Assembly (NCBI RefSeq): GCF_037153975.1
Contig: NZ_JBBAYJ010000003.1
Span: 124,001-188,000, forward strand
Direction: 5' to 3'
Origin: Aquipuribacter sp. SD81
GTDB lineage: Bacteria > Actinomycetota > Actinomycetes > Actinomycetales > JBBAYJ01
Length of the DNA: 64,000 nucleotides
The notes below the pieces were generated by a model, which saw only the letters and a program-made list of their open reading frames with translations, was not told the origin of the DNA and made no database searches. Below, one piece after another: positions 1-11,448 of this stretch. The position numbers and the translations under genes were made by a program. Each line of letters opens with the position of its first letter. Within the stretch, counting starts at the first letter, position 1.

Positions 1-1
1 C

Positions 2-658
2 GTCACCCTCCTCGTCCTCGCCGTGGCGGGGGCGGCGCTGTTCCTCGTCGTCACCGAGCCCGCCGACGGGCCCGGCACGGCGGCGCCCTCGCCGACGCCG
101 GGCAGCCCGCCGGACGCCGGTGCGCCCGCGCCGGAGCCGCCGGCGGACCTCGGCCCGGAGGAGAGCTGGCTCGGCGACGTCGACCTCGACAGCGGCGCCC
201 TCGTCCTGCCCGGCTCCCGGTTGCGCGACGTCACCGCCACCGGCAGCGGCGTCCGCTCGGGCCCGGAGACGACGACGGCGCAGTCGCTCGCGGTGGTCGC
301 GACGGTGCCGTTCGAGGTCGTGGCGGAGCAGATCGGGCCCGGGGTCGTCGTCTCGGCCGCCGCGGACGGGCAGGCGCAGGTGGAGACGACCGTCGAGGCG
401 CTCGGGCGCGAGCTCGACGTCGTCGCCACGGGCCGCGTCGCGGCGGTCGACGGGCGGCTCGCGGTCACCCCCACCGAGATAGACGTGGGTGGGCCGTCCT
501 TCCTCGACCCGTTCCTCGGCGACGTGGCCGCCGCCCTCACCACGATCGAGCAGGACATCGAGGGGATCCCCGAGGGACTCGTGCTCCGCGAGGTGACCGT
601 CGTCGACGACGGCTTCCGGGCCGAGCTCGACGGGACCGACGTCGTCCTCGTCCCGTGA
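2..658 (+). CDS. DUF2993 (LmeA-like) membrane-anchored protein, 5' truncated by window edge
   Basis: The frame is open back to base 2, so the true start lies outside the window. The visible N-terminus is a hydrophobic segment (VTLLVLAVAGAALFLVV), followed by a Pro/Ala-rich linker and a domain with the pattern of the DUF2993/LmeA family (repeated VEAL, ELDV and RVAAVDGRLAV-like beta strands). LmeA of mycobacteria is a cell-envelope protein involved in lipomannan maturation; function in this organism is inferred from family only. A GTG at 23 is in frame, but it lies inside the membrane segment and is an unlikely start. Confidence 0.6.
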   Translation, partial: VTLLVLAVAGAALFLVVTEPADGPGTAAPSPTPGSPPDAGAPAPEPPADLGPEESWLGDVDLDSGALVLPGSRLRDVTATGSGVRSGPETTTAQSLAVVATVPFEVVAEQIGPGVVVSAAADGQAQVETTVEALGRELDVVATGRVAAVDGRLAVTPTEIDVGGPSFLDPFLGDVAAALTTIEQDIEGIPEGLVLREVTVVDDGFRAELDGTDVVLVP

Positions 659-689
659 GCCCGGCACCGGCGGCGACGACGCGTGGCCG

Positions 690-1088
690 TCAGGCGAGGT
701 GGTCGCCGTCGACGTAGCGCCACGCGCCGCCGCTCCGGCGGAAGCGGCTCCGCTCGTGCAGCCGGCCGCCGGCGCCCGGACGGCCGTCGCGGAAGCGGGC
801 GGTGAACTCCACGACGCCGTCGTCGCCGGAGGCCGTGGCCTCGTGCACGTCGAGGCCCACCCACCGGGTCGCCGGGTCGAGCCCGAGCCGGTCCGGGCGG
901 GTCGCGGGGTCCCACGTGCGGCGCAGGTACGCCTCGTCACCGCGGACGAAGGCCGTGTATCGCGACCGCATGAGCGCCTCCGGCTCCGGTGCCTCCCGCG
1001 CCCCGGCCAGGTACGGCCCGCAGCACGCGTCCTCGGCGAGCACCTGGCCGAAGGAGCCGGTCCGACCGCACGGGCACGTGCCGCTCAC
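690..1088 (-). CDS. YchJ-type (UPF0225) SEC-C motif protein
   Basis: The 132-residue protein starts with an N-terminal cysteine motif, CPCGRTGSFG with CCGPYLAG about 20 residues on, then LMRSRYTAFV and a C-terminal NTF2-like region ending in RYVDGDHLA. This is the layout of the UPF0225/YchJ family, whose SEC-C-like cysteines probably bind zinc; no reaction is established. The GTG start at 1088 overlaps the stop of the upstream DinB-like gene by 4 bp (GTGA), so the two are likely co-translated. Confidence 0.8.
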   Translation of the reverse strand: MSGTCPCGRTGSFGQVLAEDACCGPYLAGAREAPEPEALMRSRYTAFVRGDEAYLRRTWDPATRPDRLGLDPATRWVGLDVHEATASGDDGVVEFTARFRDGRPGAGGRLHERSRFRRSGGAWRYVDGDHLA

Positions 1089-1627
1089 TCGCCGACCAGC
1101 CCGTCGACCTCCTCGCGCAGCAGGTCCGCGTGCCCCACGTGGCGGGCGTACTCCTCCACGAGGTGGACGAGCACCCACCGCACGCTCGGGGTGCGCCCGT
1201 CGGCGAAGGTGCGCGAGCCCGACCCGTCGAGCCCGCGCTCGTGGAGCACCTGACGGAGCAGCGCGTCCGAGCGCTCCACCGAGCGGCGCCAGAACGCGAG
1301 CGCCTCCTCCGGCGCCATGCTCGCGGCCAAGTGCCAGTCGGCGTCCTCGTCCACCGCCCAGTCGACCGAGGCCCACGGCTCGGGCCGGTCCCGGCCGGCG
1401 AGACCGCGAGCGGTCCAGTCGTCCTCGACGTAGGCGAGATGGCACAGCAGGCCGCCGAGCGTCATCTCCGAGCGGCCCCAGCGCAGCGCGAGCCCGGCGG
1501 CGTCGACGCCGCCGCACTTCCACGCGATGGTCGCCCGGTGGTAGGCGAGGAAGCCGAGCAGCGTCTCGGCCTCGCCGGCGGCGAACGGCGGCTCCGGGCG
1601 GCCCTGCTCGTCCGTCTGCTGGGTCAC
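1085..1627 (-). CDS. DinB/mycothiol-transferase superfamily protein
   Basis: The 180-residue protein begins near TLLGFLAYHRATIAWKCGGVD and contains LGGLLCHLAYVEDDW, then LVHLVEEYARHVGHADLLRE near the end. The three spaced histidines (H in LCHLAY, and HLVEEYARHVGHAD) fit the metal-binding four-helix DinB/DUF664 fold. Actinobacterial members include mycothiol-dependent transferases, but the substrate is unknown. The GTG start at 1627 is preceded 6 bp away by TACGGT (1634-1639, minus strand), consistent with a leaderless transcript. It overlaps the next gene by 4 bp. Confidence 0.75.
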   Translation of the reverse strand: MTQQTDEQGRPEPPFAAGEAETLLGFLAYHRATIAWKCGGVDAAGLALRWGRSEMTLGGLLCHLAYVEDDWTARGLAGRDRPEPWASVDWAVDEDADWHLAASMAPEEALAFWRRSVERSDALLRQVLHERGLDGSGSRTFADGRTPSVRWVLVHLVEEYARHVGHADLLREEVDGLVGE

Positions 1628-1767
1628 CCGGTGACCGTAGCCGGGCGCCCCGACACCGCGACAGCATCGGCGGGCGGACGGGCTCCCGGGGGCTAGCGGG
1701 CGTCGGCTGCCCGAGTGGTGGACAGCCCGGCGCGTGGTCCGCGGGGTGGCTTGGGAGCATGGGGCCC

Positions 1768-4608
1768 ATGCACTCGGCCGAGGACACCGCGACCACCCGC
1801 ACGGCACCCGAGGGCGACGAGCGGCAGGACGACGTCGCGCGGTTCGCCGCGGGCGTGGCCTCCGACGCCCAGCACGCCGCGCTGCGCGCGTCGGTGCGCC
1901 AGCTCGCCACCCTGCTGGGCGAGGCGCTGACCCGCCACGAGGGTGCGGACCTGCTCGCGCTCGTCGAGCGGGTCCGCGGCCTCGCGCGCGAGCCCGACGA
2001 CGGGGCGCTGCACGAGCTCCTCGGCGGCGTCGACGACGAGACCGCCGTCGTCCTCGCGCGGGCGTTCACCGGGTACTTCCAGCTGGTCAACGTCACCGAG
2101 CAGCTGCACCGCTGGCGCGAGGTGACGACCGACGAGGTCGGCCCGCTGCAGGCGACCGCCGAGCGCATCCGCGAGGCGCTCGAGGCCGGAACGGTCGAGC
2201 GCGACTTCGTCCGCGACGTCGTCGGCCGGGTCGAGTACCGGCCCGTCTTCACCGCCCACCCCACCGAGGCGAGCCGCCGCACCGTGCTGCGCCTGCTGCA
2301 GCGGATCGCCGCGGTCGTCGACGAGGCCGAGGACCCCCGCCGCACGTCCGCCGAGGCCGACCGGCAGGACCGGCGCCTCGCCGAGCTCGTCGACCTGCTG
2401 TGGCAGACCGACGAGCTGCGCATCGCGCGGCCCGTGCCGGTCGACGAGGCGCGCACCGCCATGTACTACCTGCAGTCGCTCGCCTCCGACGTGCTGCCGC
2501 AGCTGCTGGAGGAGCTCGACCGCCGCCTCGGCGCTCTCGACGTCGTGCTGCCCGCCGACGCGCGCCCCCTGCGCTTCGGCACGTGGGCCGGCGGTGACCG
2601 CGACGGCAACCCGAACGTCACCCCCGCGGTCACCCTCGAGGTGCTCGCGCTGCAGCACGAGGCCGGCCTGCGCGAGCTCACCCGCCAGGTGGAGGACGCG
2701 CTCACCGAGATGTCGTCGTCGACGCGAGTCGTGCAGGCGAGCCCCGAGCTGCTCGCCTCGCTCGAGGCCGACGGCGAGGCCCTGCCCATCACGTTCTCCC
2801 AGCTGCGCCGGCTCAACGCCGAGGAGCCGTACCGGCTCAAGCTCAGCTTCGTGCGGGTGCGCCTGCAGCGGACCCGGGAGCGGCTGGAGACCGGTGCCCC
2901 GCACGAGCCGGGACGCGACTACCAGTCCTTCGGCGAGCTGCTGCGCGACCTCGTCCTGGTCCGCGACTCCATGCTGGCCGGCGGGGACCTGCTCACCGGT
3001 GACGGCGCCATCCTGCGGCTCGTGCGCACCGCCACCGCGATGGGCATGGGGCTCGCGACCCTCGACGTGCGCGAGCACAGCGGCAAGCACCACGCCGCGC
3101 TGGCGGAGCTGTACGGCCGCCTCGACGAGCTCGACACGCCCTACTCCGACCTCGAGCGGCCCGAGCGCATCGCGCTGCTGTCGCGCGAGATGGCCGGGCG
3201 GCGCCCGCTCACCGGGCGAAGCAGCATCCCCGCCGACGGGCCCGCCGCGGCCTCCCTCGACCTCATGCTCACGCTGCGGACGGCGCTGGACACCTACGGC
3301 CCGGACGTCGTCGAGACGTACATCGTGTCGATGACCCACGACATCGACGACCTCTTCGCGGTCGTCGTGCTCGCGCGCGAGGCGGGCCTCGTCGACCTCG
3401 GCGGGCCCGACCGCCCCGCGGTCGCGCGGATAGGGTTCGCGCCGCTGTTCGAGACCGTTGCGGAGCTGGAGATCGCCGGCCCGCTGCTCGACAACCTGCT
3501 GTCGGACCCGTCGTACCGGCGCCTCGTCGCCGCGCGCGGCGACCTGCAGGAGATCATGCTCGGCTACTCCGACTCCTCCAAGGACGCCGGCATCGCCGCC
3601 TCGCAGTGGCAGATCCAGCGCGCGCAGCGCTCGCTGCGTGACGTGGCCGCGCGCCACGGCGTGCGGCTGCGGCTGTTCCACGGCCGCGGCGGGTCGGTGG
3701 GGCGCGGCGGCGGCCCCACGGCCGAGGCGATCCTCGCCCAGCCGTCCGGCAGCCTCGACGGCCCCATCAAGATCACCGAGCAGGGCGAGGTGATCTCCGA
3801 CAAGTACATCCTCCCCGGCCTGGGGCGCTGGAACCTCGAGAGCGCCCTCGCGGCGGTCGTCGAGGCCTCGGTGCTCCACCGGCGCAGCCGGCAGCCGGCC
3901 GAGGTGCTGCAGGCGTGGGACGCGACCATGGACGTCGTCGCCGCGGCCGGCCAGCAGACCTACCGCGGGCTCGTGCGCGACGACGCGCTCGTCGACTTCT
4001 TCGTCACCGCCACGCCGGTCGACGAGCTCGGCAAGATGAACATCGGCTCCCGCCCCGCCAAGCGCCCGGGCGGCGCGGGCGGCCTCGACGACCTGCGCGC
4101 CATCCCGTGGGTGTTTGGCTGGACCCAGTCACGCATCATCCTGCCCGGCTGGTTCGGCGTCGGCAGCGGCCTGGCCGCCGCCCGCGAGGCGGGCCGCGAG
4201 GACGCCCTGCGCGAGATGTACGGCTCGTGGAGCTTCTTCCGCACGTTCCTGTCGAACGTGCAGATGACGCTGGCGAAGACCGACCTCGACATCGCCGCCC
4301 GCTACGTGCGGACCCTCGTGCCCGAGGAGGCGGCCGGGCTGTTCGAGCGGATCCGCGCCGAGCACGCCCGCACCGTCGAGCAGGTGCTGTGGGTGACGGG
4401 GCAGAGCGAGCTGCTGGAGTCCTCGCCCCTGCTGCGGCAGACGCTGCAGCTGCGCGACGCCTACCTCGCGCCGCTGCACGCCCTGCAGGTGTCGCTGCTC
4501 GCCCGGCTGCGCGCGATCCCGGAGGGCCAGGAGGCGCCGCCGGAGCTGCAGCGGGCCCTCCTGCTCACCATCAACGGCATCGCGGCGGGTCTGCGCAACA
4601 CCGGCTGA
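1768..4608 (+). CDS. ppc: Phosphoenolpyruvate carboxylase
   Basis: This 946-residue enzyme carboxylates PEP with bicarbonate to oxaloacetate, replenishing the TCA cycle in the cytoplasm. Visible family signatures are FTAHPTEASRR (catalytic His near residue 164), FGTWAGGDRDGNPNVTP, GYSDSSKDAGIAASQW, the glycine loop FHGRGGSVGRGGGP and the conserved C-terminal RNTG. Length fits the bacterial family (about 880-950). An ATG at 1759 is also in frame, but the purine-rich GGGAG at 1753-1757 suits 1768 (10 bp spacing) far better. It stands alone and is convergent with the ABC transporter genes. Confidence 0.97.
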   Translation: MHSAEDTATTRTAPEGDERQDDVARFAAGVASDAQHAALRASVRQLATLLGEALTRHEGADLLALVERVRGLAREPDDGALHELLGGVDDETAVVLARAFTGYFQLVNVTEQLHRWREVTTDEVGPLQATAERIREALEAGTVERDFVRDVVGRVEYRPVFTAHPTEASRRTVLRLLQRIAAVVDEAEDPRRTSAEADRQDRRLAELVDLLWQTDELRIARPVPVDEARTAMYYLQSLASDVLPQLLEELDRRLGALDVVLPADARPLRFGTWAGGDRDGNPNVTPAVTLEVLALQHEAGLRELTRQVEDALTEMSSSTRVVQASPELLASLEADGEALPITFSQLRRLNAEEPYRLKLSFVRVRLQRTRERLETGAPHEPGRDYQSFGELLRDLVLVRDSMLAGGDLLTGDGAILRLVRTATAMGMGLATLDVREHSGKHHAALAELYGRLDELDTPYSDLERPERIALLSREMAGRRPLTGRSSIPADGPAAASLDLMLTLRTALDTYGPDVVETYIVSMTHDIDDLFAVVVLAREAGLVDLGGPDRPAVARIGFAPLFETVAELEIAGPLLDNLLSDPSYRRLVAARGDLQEIMLGYSDSSKDAGIAASQWQIQRAQRSLRDVAARHGVRLRLFHGRGGSVGRGGGPTAEAILAQPSGSLDGPIKITEQGEVISDKYILPGLGRWNLESALAAVVEASVLHRRSRQPAEVLQAWDATMDVVAAAGQQTYRGLVRDDALVDFFVTATPVDELGKMNIGSRPAKRPGGAGGLDDLRAIPWVFGWTQSRIILPGWFGVGSGLAAAREAGREDALREMYGSWSFFRTFLSNVQMTLAKTDLDIAARYVRTLVPEEAAGLFERIRAEHARTVEQVLWVTGQSELLESSPLLRQTLQLRDAYLAPLHALQVSLLARLRAIPEGQEAPPELQRALLLTINGIAAGLRNTG

Positions 4609-4629
4609 CCCTGCCGGCGCCTGCCCGCA

Positions 4630-4654
4630 CCTGCCGGCCCGACGGGCCGGCAGG
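4630..4654. terminator. Strong hairpin between convergent ppc and ABC permease
   Basis: A perfect 11-bp stem, CCTGCCGGCCC paired with GGGCCGGCAGG, encloses the 3-base loop GAC. It lies 22 bp after the ppc stop and 16 bp before the stop of the convergent permease gene, as expected of a bidirectional terminator. There is no U-run, which is usual in such GC-rich genomes. Confidence 0.65.
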
Positions 4655-4669
4655 CGTCGGCAGGCGCGC

Positions 4670-7267
4670 TCAGTCGGTCGTGATCGCCCGCAGGACGTCG
4701 ATGCGGGTCGCGCGCCACGCGGGCAGCACGGCGGCGACGACCCCGACGACCGCGGAGCCGACGAGCACGACGACGACCGTCAGCCACGGGACGGCGAGCA
4801 CCTCGAGGCCGTCGTCGGCGATCGCCCGCTGCAGCGCGACCCCGAACGCGAGGCCGAGCACGATGCCGAGCAGGGCGCCGAAGACGGTCGTGGCGACCGA
4901 CTCGATCGTCACCGTCCGCCGCAGCTGGACGCGGGTCAGGCCGATCGCCCGGAGCAGCCCGATCTCGCGGGTCCGCTCCACGACCGACAGGGCGAGGGTG
5001 TTGACGACCCCGAGCGTCGCGATGACGAGGGACAGCCCGAGCAGCGCGTACAGCAGGCCGAGGACCGTGTTGATCTGCGCCGTCTGCTGCGAGGTGAACT
5101 CCTCCGCGTCCAGCACCGACAGGGTGAGGAAGCCGGCCGCCACCTCGGTGACGGCGTCGTCGACCGCGGCGGGGTCCGCGTCGTCGGCGACGTCGACGAG
5201 GACGTACTGCACGCCGCCCGCCCCGCCGCCCGCGCTCTGCAGGCCCTCCGTGCCGGCGTCGTAGACCTCCTGCGACACGATCGCGCCGGTCGCGACGAGC
5301 TGGGAGTCCTCGTAGACGGCGAGCACCTCGCGGTCCACGGCCTCGCCGTTGGCGACCTGCACGGCGACGGTGTCGCCCGCCCCCGCGCCGAGGTCCTCGG
5401 CCTCGGACTCGCTGAGCCACACGCCGTCCCCGAGCACCCCGAGGTCGCCCTCGACGGCCGTGAGCTCCACGAGCCCCGGCAGCGTGCCGGGGTCGACGGC
5501 CATGACCGTGCCGTCGTCGCCGTCGAGCGTCGCGGGCGTGAAGGGCAGCTCGAGGACCGCCTCGACCCCGTCGACGGCGCGGACCTCGTCGGCGACGGTG
5601 AGCGGGATCGAGGGCTGGCCGCCGTCGCTGACGACGAGGTCGCCCGTGAACTCGTCGTCGACGATGTCGGCGACGCTCGCCGACGCGGAGGTCGCGAGCA
5701 CGGACACCGCCCCGACGAGCGCGAGGCCGATCATGAGCGCGCTGGCGGTCGCGGCGGTGCGACGCGGGTTGCGCAGGCCGTTGCGCTGCGCGAGCCGGCC
5801 GACAGCGCCGCCGGCCACCGGGGCCGTGACGAGCCACACGACGGGCTTGGACACGGCCGGGCTGGCGATCGCGACCCCGAGGAAGACCGCGGCGACCCCG
5901 GCGCCGAGCACGGCGAGCGGCTGCTCGGTGACGACGTCGCCGAGGACGAGACCGACCGCGACGGCGCCGAGCGCGGCGAGGCCGAGCCCGAGAGCCGCAC
6001 GCAGCCGCACCTGCGACTTCGGCAGCGCCTGCTCGTCGCGCATGGCGGCCACGGGGGCCGTGCGCGAGGCCCGCCGCGCGGGCAGCACGGCCGCGAGCGC
6101 GGTCACGACCACCCCGACGACGAGCGTGGCGACCACGGTGCGCACGCCGACGGGCAGGCCGGCGAGCTCCAGGCCGAACAGCGCCCCGATGAGCCGCTGC
6201 AGCGCGGCCGCGAGCCCGATGCCGATGCCGAGGCCGGCGAGGGAGCCGACGAGGCCGACCACGACGGACTCGCCGAGCACCGAGCGGACGACCTGCCCCC
6301 GGGAGGCGCCGATGGCGCGCAGCAGCGCGAGCTCGCGCGTCCGCTGCGCGACGAGCATCGAGAAGGTGTTGAAGATGATGAAGGCGCCGACGAACAGTGC
6401 GACCCCCGCGAAGACGAGCAGGAAGGTCGTGACGAAGCCGAGCGCGGTGGCGAGGGCCTCCTGCGTCTCGTCGGCGGACTGCTGACCGGTGACGACCTCC
6501 GCCCCCTCGGGCACGAGCGGCGCGACGCGGTCCACCACCTCCTCCTGCGTGAGGCCGTCGGTGGCCGTCACGGTGATGCTGGGGACCAGGCCGGTCGGCG
6601 CGAACTGCTCGCGCGCGAGCTCCTCCTCCAGCAGCACGATCGTGGCGCCCGCGGTCGGGGTGTCGTTCGTGGCCTCGCCGACGACCGTGACGTCGAGCGG
6701 CGTGCCGTTCACCACGACGACCGTCTCGTCGCCGACCGCGAGCCCGGACTGCGCGAGCGTCGCCGTCTCGACGACGACCTCGTCGGGCGCCTGCGCGCCC
6801 CGGCCGTCGAGCAGGCGCACCGAGGGGTCGTCGGGGTCGTAGGCGAAGCCGAGCGAGGGGGCGCCCCCGCTGCGCACGGCGGTCCCGTCGGCGCCCTGCA
6901 GCACGGCGGTGCCGGTGAGGGACGGGATGGCGCGCTCGACGCCGTCGAGGGCCTCGATGTCGTCGACGAGGGCGACGTCGAGGCCGAGCAGCCCACCGTC
7001 GGAGGCCTCCGGGTCGGCCTGCGCCCCGGCGCTGCCGCCCGCGCCCTCCGCGGTGGCCGCGGCGGGCCCGCTCGGGCCCGCGTCGGCCAGGCGGACGACC
7101 GCGTCGGTGCTGTCGGACGTGGCGAAGATCGCGGAGAACGTCTCGTCGATGGAGTCGGTGAGCACGAAGGAGCCCGCGACGAACGCCGTGCCGAGGGTGA
7201 CGGCGAGGCAGGTGAGGAGCAGTCGGACGACGTGCCCGCGCACGTTGGCGAGGGTCACCCGCAGCAT
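4670..7267 (-). CDS. ABC transporter permease, MacB/FtsX family (two FtsX domains)
   Basis: This 865-residue membrane protein begins MLRVTLANVRGHVVRLLLTCLAVTLGTAF (first membrane segment), followed by a large extracytoplasmic domain. The first FtsX core includes FNTFSMLVAQRTRELALLRAIGASRGQV. A second extracellular domain follows, then a second core including NTLALSVVERTREIGLLRAIG. Such proteins move lipids, peptides or drugs out of the membrane rather than nutrients inward; the substrate cannot be read. The ATG overlaps the stop of the ATPase gene (ATGA), so the pair forms one transporter operon. Confidence 0.9.
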   Translation of the reverse strand: MLRVTLANVRGHVVRLLLTCLAVTLGTAFVAGSFVLTDSIDETFSAIFATSDSTDAVVRLADAGPSGPAAATAEGAGGSAGAQADPEASDGGLLGLDVALVDDIEALDGVERAIPSLTGTAVLQGADGTAVRSGGAPSLGFAYDPDDPSVRLLDGRGAQAPDEVVVETATLAQSGLAVGDETVVVVNGTPLDVTVVGEATNDTPTAGATIVLLEEELAREQFAPTGLVPSITVTATDGLTQEEVVDRVAPLVPEGAEVVTGQQSADETQEALATALGFVTTFLLVFAGVALFVGAFIIFNTFSMLVAQRTRELALLRAIGASRGQVVRSVLGESVVVGLVGSLAGLGIGIGLAAALQRLIGALFGLELAGLPVGVRTVVATLVVGVVVTALAAVLPARRASRTAPVAAMRDEQALPKSQVRLRAALGLGLAALGAVAVGLVLGDVVTEQPLAVLGAGVAAVFLGVAIASPAVSKPVVWLVTAPVAGGAVGRLAQRNGLRNPRRTAATASALMIGLALVGAVSVLATSASASVADIVDDEFTGDLVVSDGGQPSIPLTVADEVRAVDGVEAVLELPFTPATLDGDDGTVMAVDPGTLPGLVELTAVEGDLGVLGDGVWLSESEAEDLGAGAGDTVAVQVANGEAVDREVLAVYEDSQLVATGAIVSQEVYDAGTEGLQSAGGGAGGVQYVLVDVADDADPAAVDDAVTEVAAGFLTLSVLDAEEFTSQQTAQINTVLGLLYALLGLSLVIATLGVVNTLALSVVERTREIGLLRAIGLTRVQLRRTVTIESVATTVFGALLGIVLGLAFGVALQRAIADDGLEVLAVPWLTVVVVLVGSAVVGVVAAVLPAWRATRIDVLRAITTD

Positions 7268-8160
7268 CAGAGGTCCCCGAGCGTCTTCATGCGGTCGAGG
7301 ACCCGCTCGGCGGTCGGACGGCGCATCTCGTCGACGACCTCGCCGTCGGCGAGGAACACGACGCGGTCGGCGTAGCCGGCCGCCGACGGGTCGTGCGTGA
7401 CCATGACGATCGACTGCCCGAAGTCGTCGACGCTGCGCCGCAGGAAGCCGAGGACCTCCGCGGAGCTGCGGGAGTCGAGGTTGCCGGTCGGCTCGTCGGC
7501 GAAGACGATCGCCGGCCGGCCCACGAGGGCGCGGGCCGCCGCCACCCGCTGCTGCTGCCCGCCGGACAGCTCGTTGGGGCGGTGGCGCAGGCGCGGACCG
7601 AGCCCGAGGATGCCGACGACCGTGTCGTGCCACTCGCGGTCGACCTTCCGCCCCGCGATGTCGAGCGGGAGGGTGATGTTCTCCGCCGCGGTGAGGGTCG
7701 GCACGAGGTTGAACGACTGGAAGACGAAGCCGATCCGGTCGCGCCGCAGCCGCGTGAGGGCCTTGTCCTTGAGGGTCGAGACGTCGACGCCGTCGACCAC
7801 GACCTGCCCGGACGTGGGGGTGTCGAGCGCGGCCATGCAGTGCATGAGCGTCGACTTGCCGGACCCCGACGGGCCCATGATCGCCGTGAACTCGCCGCGG
7901 GTGAAGTCGATGTCTACGCCGTCGAGGGCACGCACCGCCGCCTCCCCGGTGCCGTAGACCTTGGTGAGGGCCCGCGCGGAGGCGACCGGCGTGGCCGCGT
8001 GACGGCCGTGCCCCTCCGCCGCGGGGTCGGTGTCGCCGGCGTCGGCGGGCCCGTCGGCAGCGTGGGCGGGCGCGTCGCCGGACGCGCTGCCGGTGGCGTC
8101 GGTGGGGGCGTCGCTGTCGGTGGGGGCGGGGGAGGTGCTCGTGCGGGTGCTGTCGCTCAC
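7267..8160 (-). CDS. ABC transporter ATP-binding protein, LolD/MacB type
   Basis: The 297-residue ATPase partners the FtsX permease downstream. After an unusual, low-complexity N-terminal extension of about 55 residues rich in Ala, Asp and Ser, the nucleotide-binding domain shows Walker A GPSGSGKST, the Q-loop FQSFNLVPTLTAAEN, the signature LSGGQQQR, Walker B IVFADEPTGNLD and the H-loop MVTHD. The extension may be an over-long call, since the core starts near SARALTKVYG (about residue 62), but the frame offers no clearly better start with a ribosome-binding site. Confidence 0.9.
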   Translation of the reverse strand: MSDSTRTSTSPAPTDSDAPTDATGSASGDAPAHAADGPADAGDTDPAAEGHGRHAATPVASARALTKVYGTGEAAVRALDGVDIDFTRGEFTAIMGPSGSGKSTLMHCMAALDTPTSGQVVVDGVDVSTLKDKALTRLRRDRIGFVFQSFNLVPTLTAAENITLPLDIAGRKVDREWHDTVVGILGLGPRLRHRPNELSGGQQQRVAAARALVGRPAIVFADEPTGNLDSRSSAEVLGFLRRSVDDFGQSIVMVTHDPSAAGYADRVVFLADGEVVDEMRRPTAERVLDRMKTLGDL

Positions 8161-8221
8161 GGCTCGTCCGTCTCGTCAGGGGTGGGCACGGCAGGGGCCT
8201 GCGTGCGACCAGCGAAGCACC

Positions 8222-9208
8222 TCACCCCGGGTGCGGGTCCATCGGGTTCGCCCCCGGATCTGCCCCCGGTGCACCCCAGGGAGCACCCTGAGGTCCGCCC
8301 GTGCCGGCGTCGGGGTCGCGCTCGACCGGCACCAGTCGCAGGACCCGGTCCGCCGCGTCGGCCGGCAGCGGGGGAGGGGTGCCACCCCACGCCGGGCAGA
8401 GGTCGCGGTGGTCGCACCAGCTGCACACGCGGCCGGGCCTCGCCTGCCAGTCGCCGGTCTCCGCGGCCGTCCGGATCGCCCGCCACAGCACGAGCAGCGT
8501 CCGCTCGAACGCCTCCAGCATGTGCTCGTCCACGTCCAGCGGCAGCGTCTCGCCCTGCCCGCCCACGTACACCAGCTGCACCCGGGTGGGCACCCGGCCG
8601 CGGGTCCGCCACAGCAGCAGCGCGTAGAACTTCATCTGGAACAGGGCCCGCTGCTCGAACGCCTCGCCGGGCGCACGCCCCGTCTTGTAGTCGACGACGC
8701 GCACCCGGCCGTCCGGCGCGACGTCGACCCGGTCGACGACGCCCCGCAGCACGAGGTCGTCGGCGACCCGGTGCTCGACGTACAGCTCGCGCGCCGCGGG
8801 CTCCAGGCGGCGGGGGTCCTCCAGCTCGAACCAGCGGTCGACGAGGCGGCCGGCCTCCGCGAGCCACGCCGTGCGGGCGTCGCCCTCGCCGACGAGCGCC
8901 GCGACCGCCGGGTCCTCGGCCGCCAGCTCGTCGAGCGCGGGCGCGAGCAGCGACCGGGCGTGGTCGGGGGTCCGGCGCGGGGCCGGCACCTCGAAGAGCA
9001 GCTCGAGGGCGCGGTGCACGACCGTGCCACGCAGCGCGGGCCCGGACGGCTGCTGCGGCAGGCGGTCGACCGTGCGGAAGCGGAACAGCAGCGGGCACTG
9101 CTTGAAGTCGCCCGCCCGCGACGGCGACAGCGCCCCGAGGCGGTCCGCCGGTGCCCCCGGCGACGGCGCGGCGCCTGCCGGGGGGCTGTCGTGCTCGCTG
9201 ACCGTCAC
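8222..9208 (-). CDS. RecB-family PD-(D/E)XK nuclease, probable Fe-S protein
   Basis: The 328-residue protein begins with LSPSRAGDFKQCPLLFRFR, continues with RGTVVHRALELLFEVP, has VRVVDYKTGRAPGE as the nuclease core (D and K of the PD-(D/E)XK motif) and ends with CSWCDHRDLCPAW. One N-terminal cysteine plus three C-terminal ones is the arrangement of AddB/RecB-type iron-sulphur nucleases. Mycobacteria carry a similar gene next to trmI near the proteasome locus. The GTG at 9208 is chosen because TAGCGT (9216-9221, minus strand) sits 7 bp upstream. Its target is unknown. Confidence 0.85.
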   Translation of the reverse strand: MTVSEHDSPPAGAAPSPGAPADRLGALSPSRAGDFKQCPLLFRFRTVDRLPQQPSGPALRGTVVHRALELLFEVPAPRRTPDHARSLLAPALDELAAEDPAVAALVGEGDARTAWLAEAGRLVDRWFELEDPRRLEPAARELYVEHRVADDLVLRGVVDRVDVAPDGRVRVVDYKTGRAPGEAFEQRALFQMKFYALLLWRTRGRVPTRVQLVYVGGQGETLPLDVDEHMLEAFERTLLVLWRAIRTAAETGDWQARPGRVCSWCDHRDLCPAWGGTPPPLPADAADRVLRLVPVERDPDAGTGGPQGAPWGAPGADPGANPMDPHPG

Positions 9209-9272
9209 GCGCCACACGCTAGGTCGGGGGACGGACACAACCGCCGCAGCGACGCACCCGTACGCTTCGACG

Positions 9273-11320
<2,048 letters not shown>

Positions 11321-11409
11321 CGGCCATGCGCGTCGGCGCCGTCGCTCGCGTGAGCGACGACACGGCGCGCAGGACCCCCCGTGCCGGGACGCGCGCACCG
11401 GCGGAGGGT

Positions 11410-11415
11410 TACCGT
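11410..11415 (+). promoter_or_regulatory. Candidate -10 hexamer of the proteasome ATPase gene
   Basis: TACCGT fits the TANNNT -10 pattern seen throughout the window. It would give a short leader holding GGAGGG (11437-11442), 6 bp before GTG 11449. Because it lies downstream of the in-frame ATG at 11326, it argues for the shorter start. Confidence 0.5.
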
Positions 11416-11448
11416 GAGGAGGCACCTCAGGAGATCGGAGGGCCGACG

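Noticed and set aside
802-1767. Upstream extension of the ppc reading frame
   Set aside because: The frame is open by chance through the antisense DinB and YchJ-like genes. The added sequence is Arg/Pro/Ala-rich, and the ppc start is supported by a ribosome-binding site.
11326-11448. Longer N-terminus of ARC/Mpa from ATG 11326
   Set aside because: There is a good ribosome-binding site and a candidate -10 just before GTG 11449, and the added 41 residues do not look like the family.
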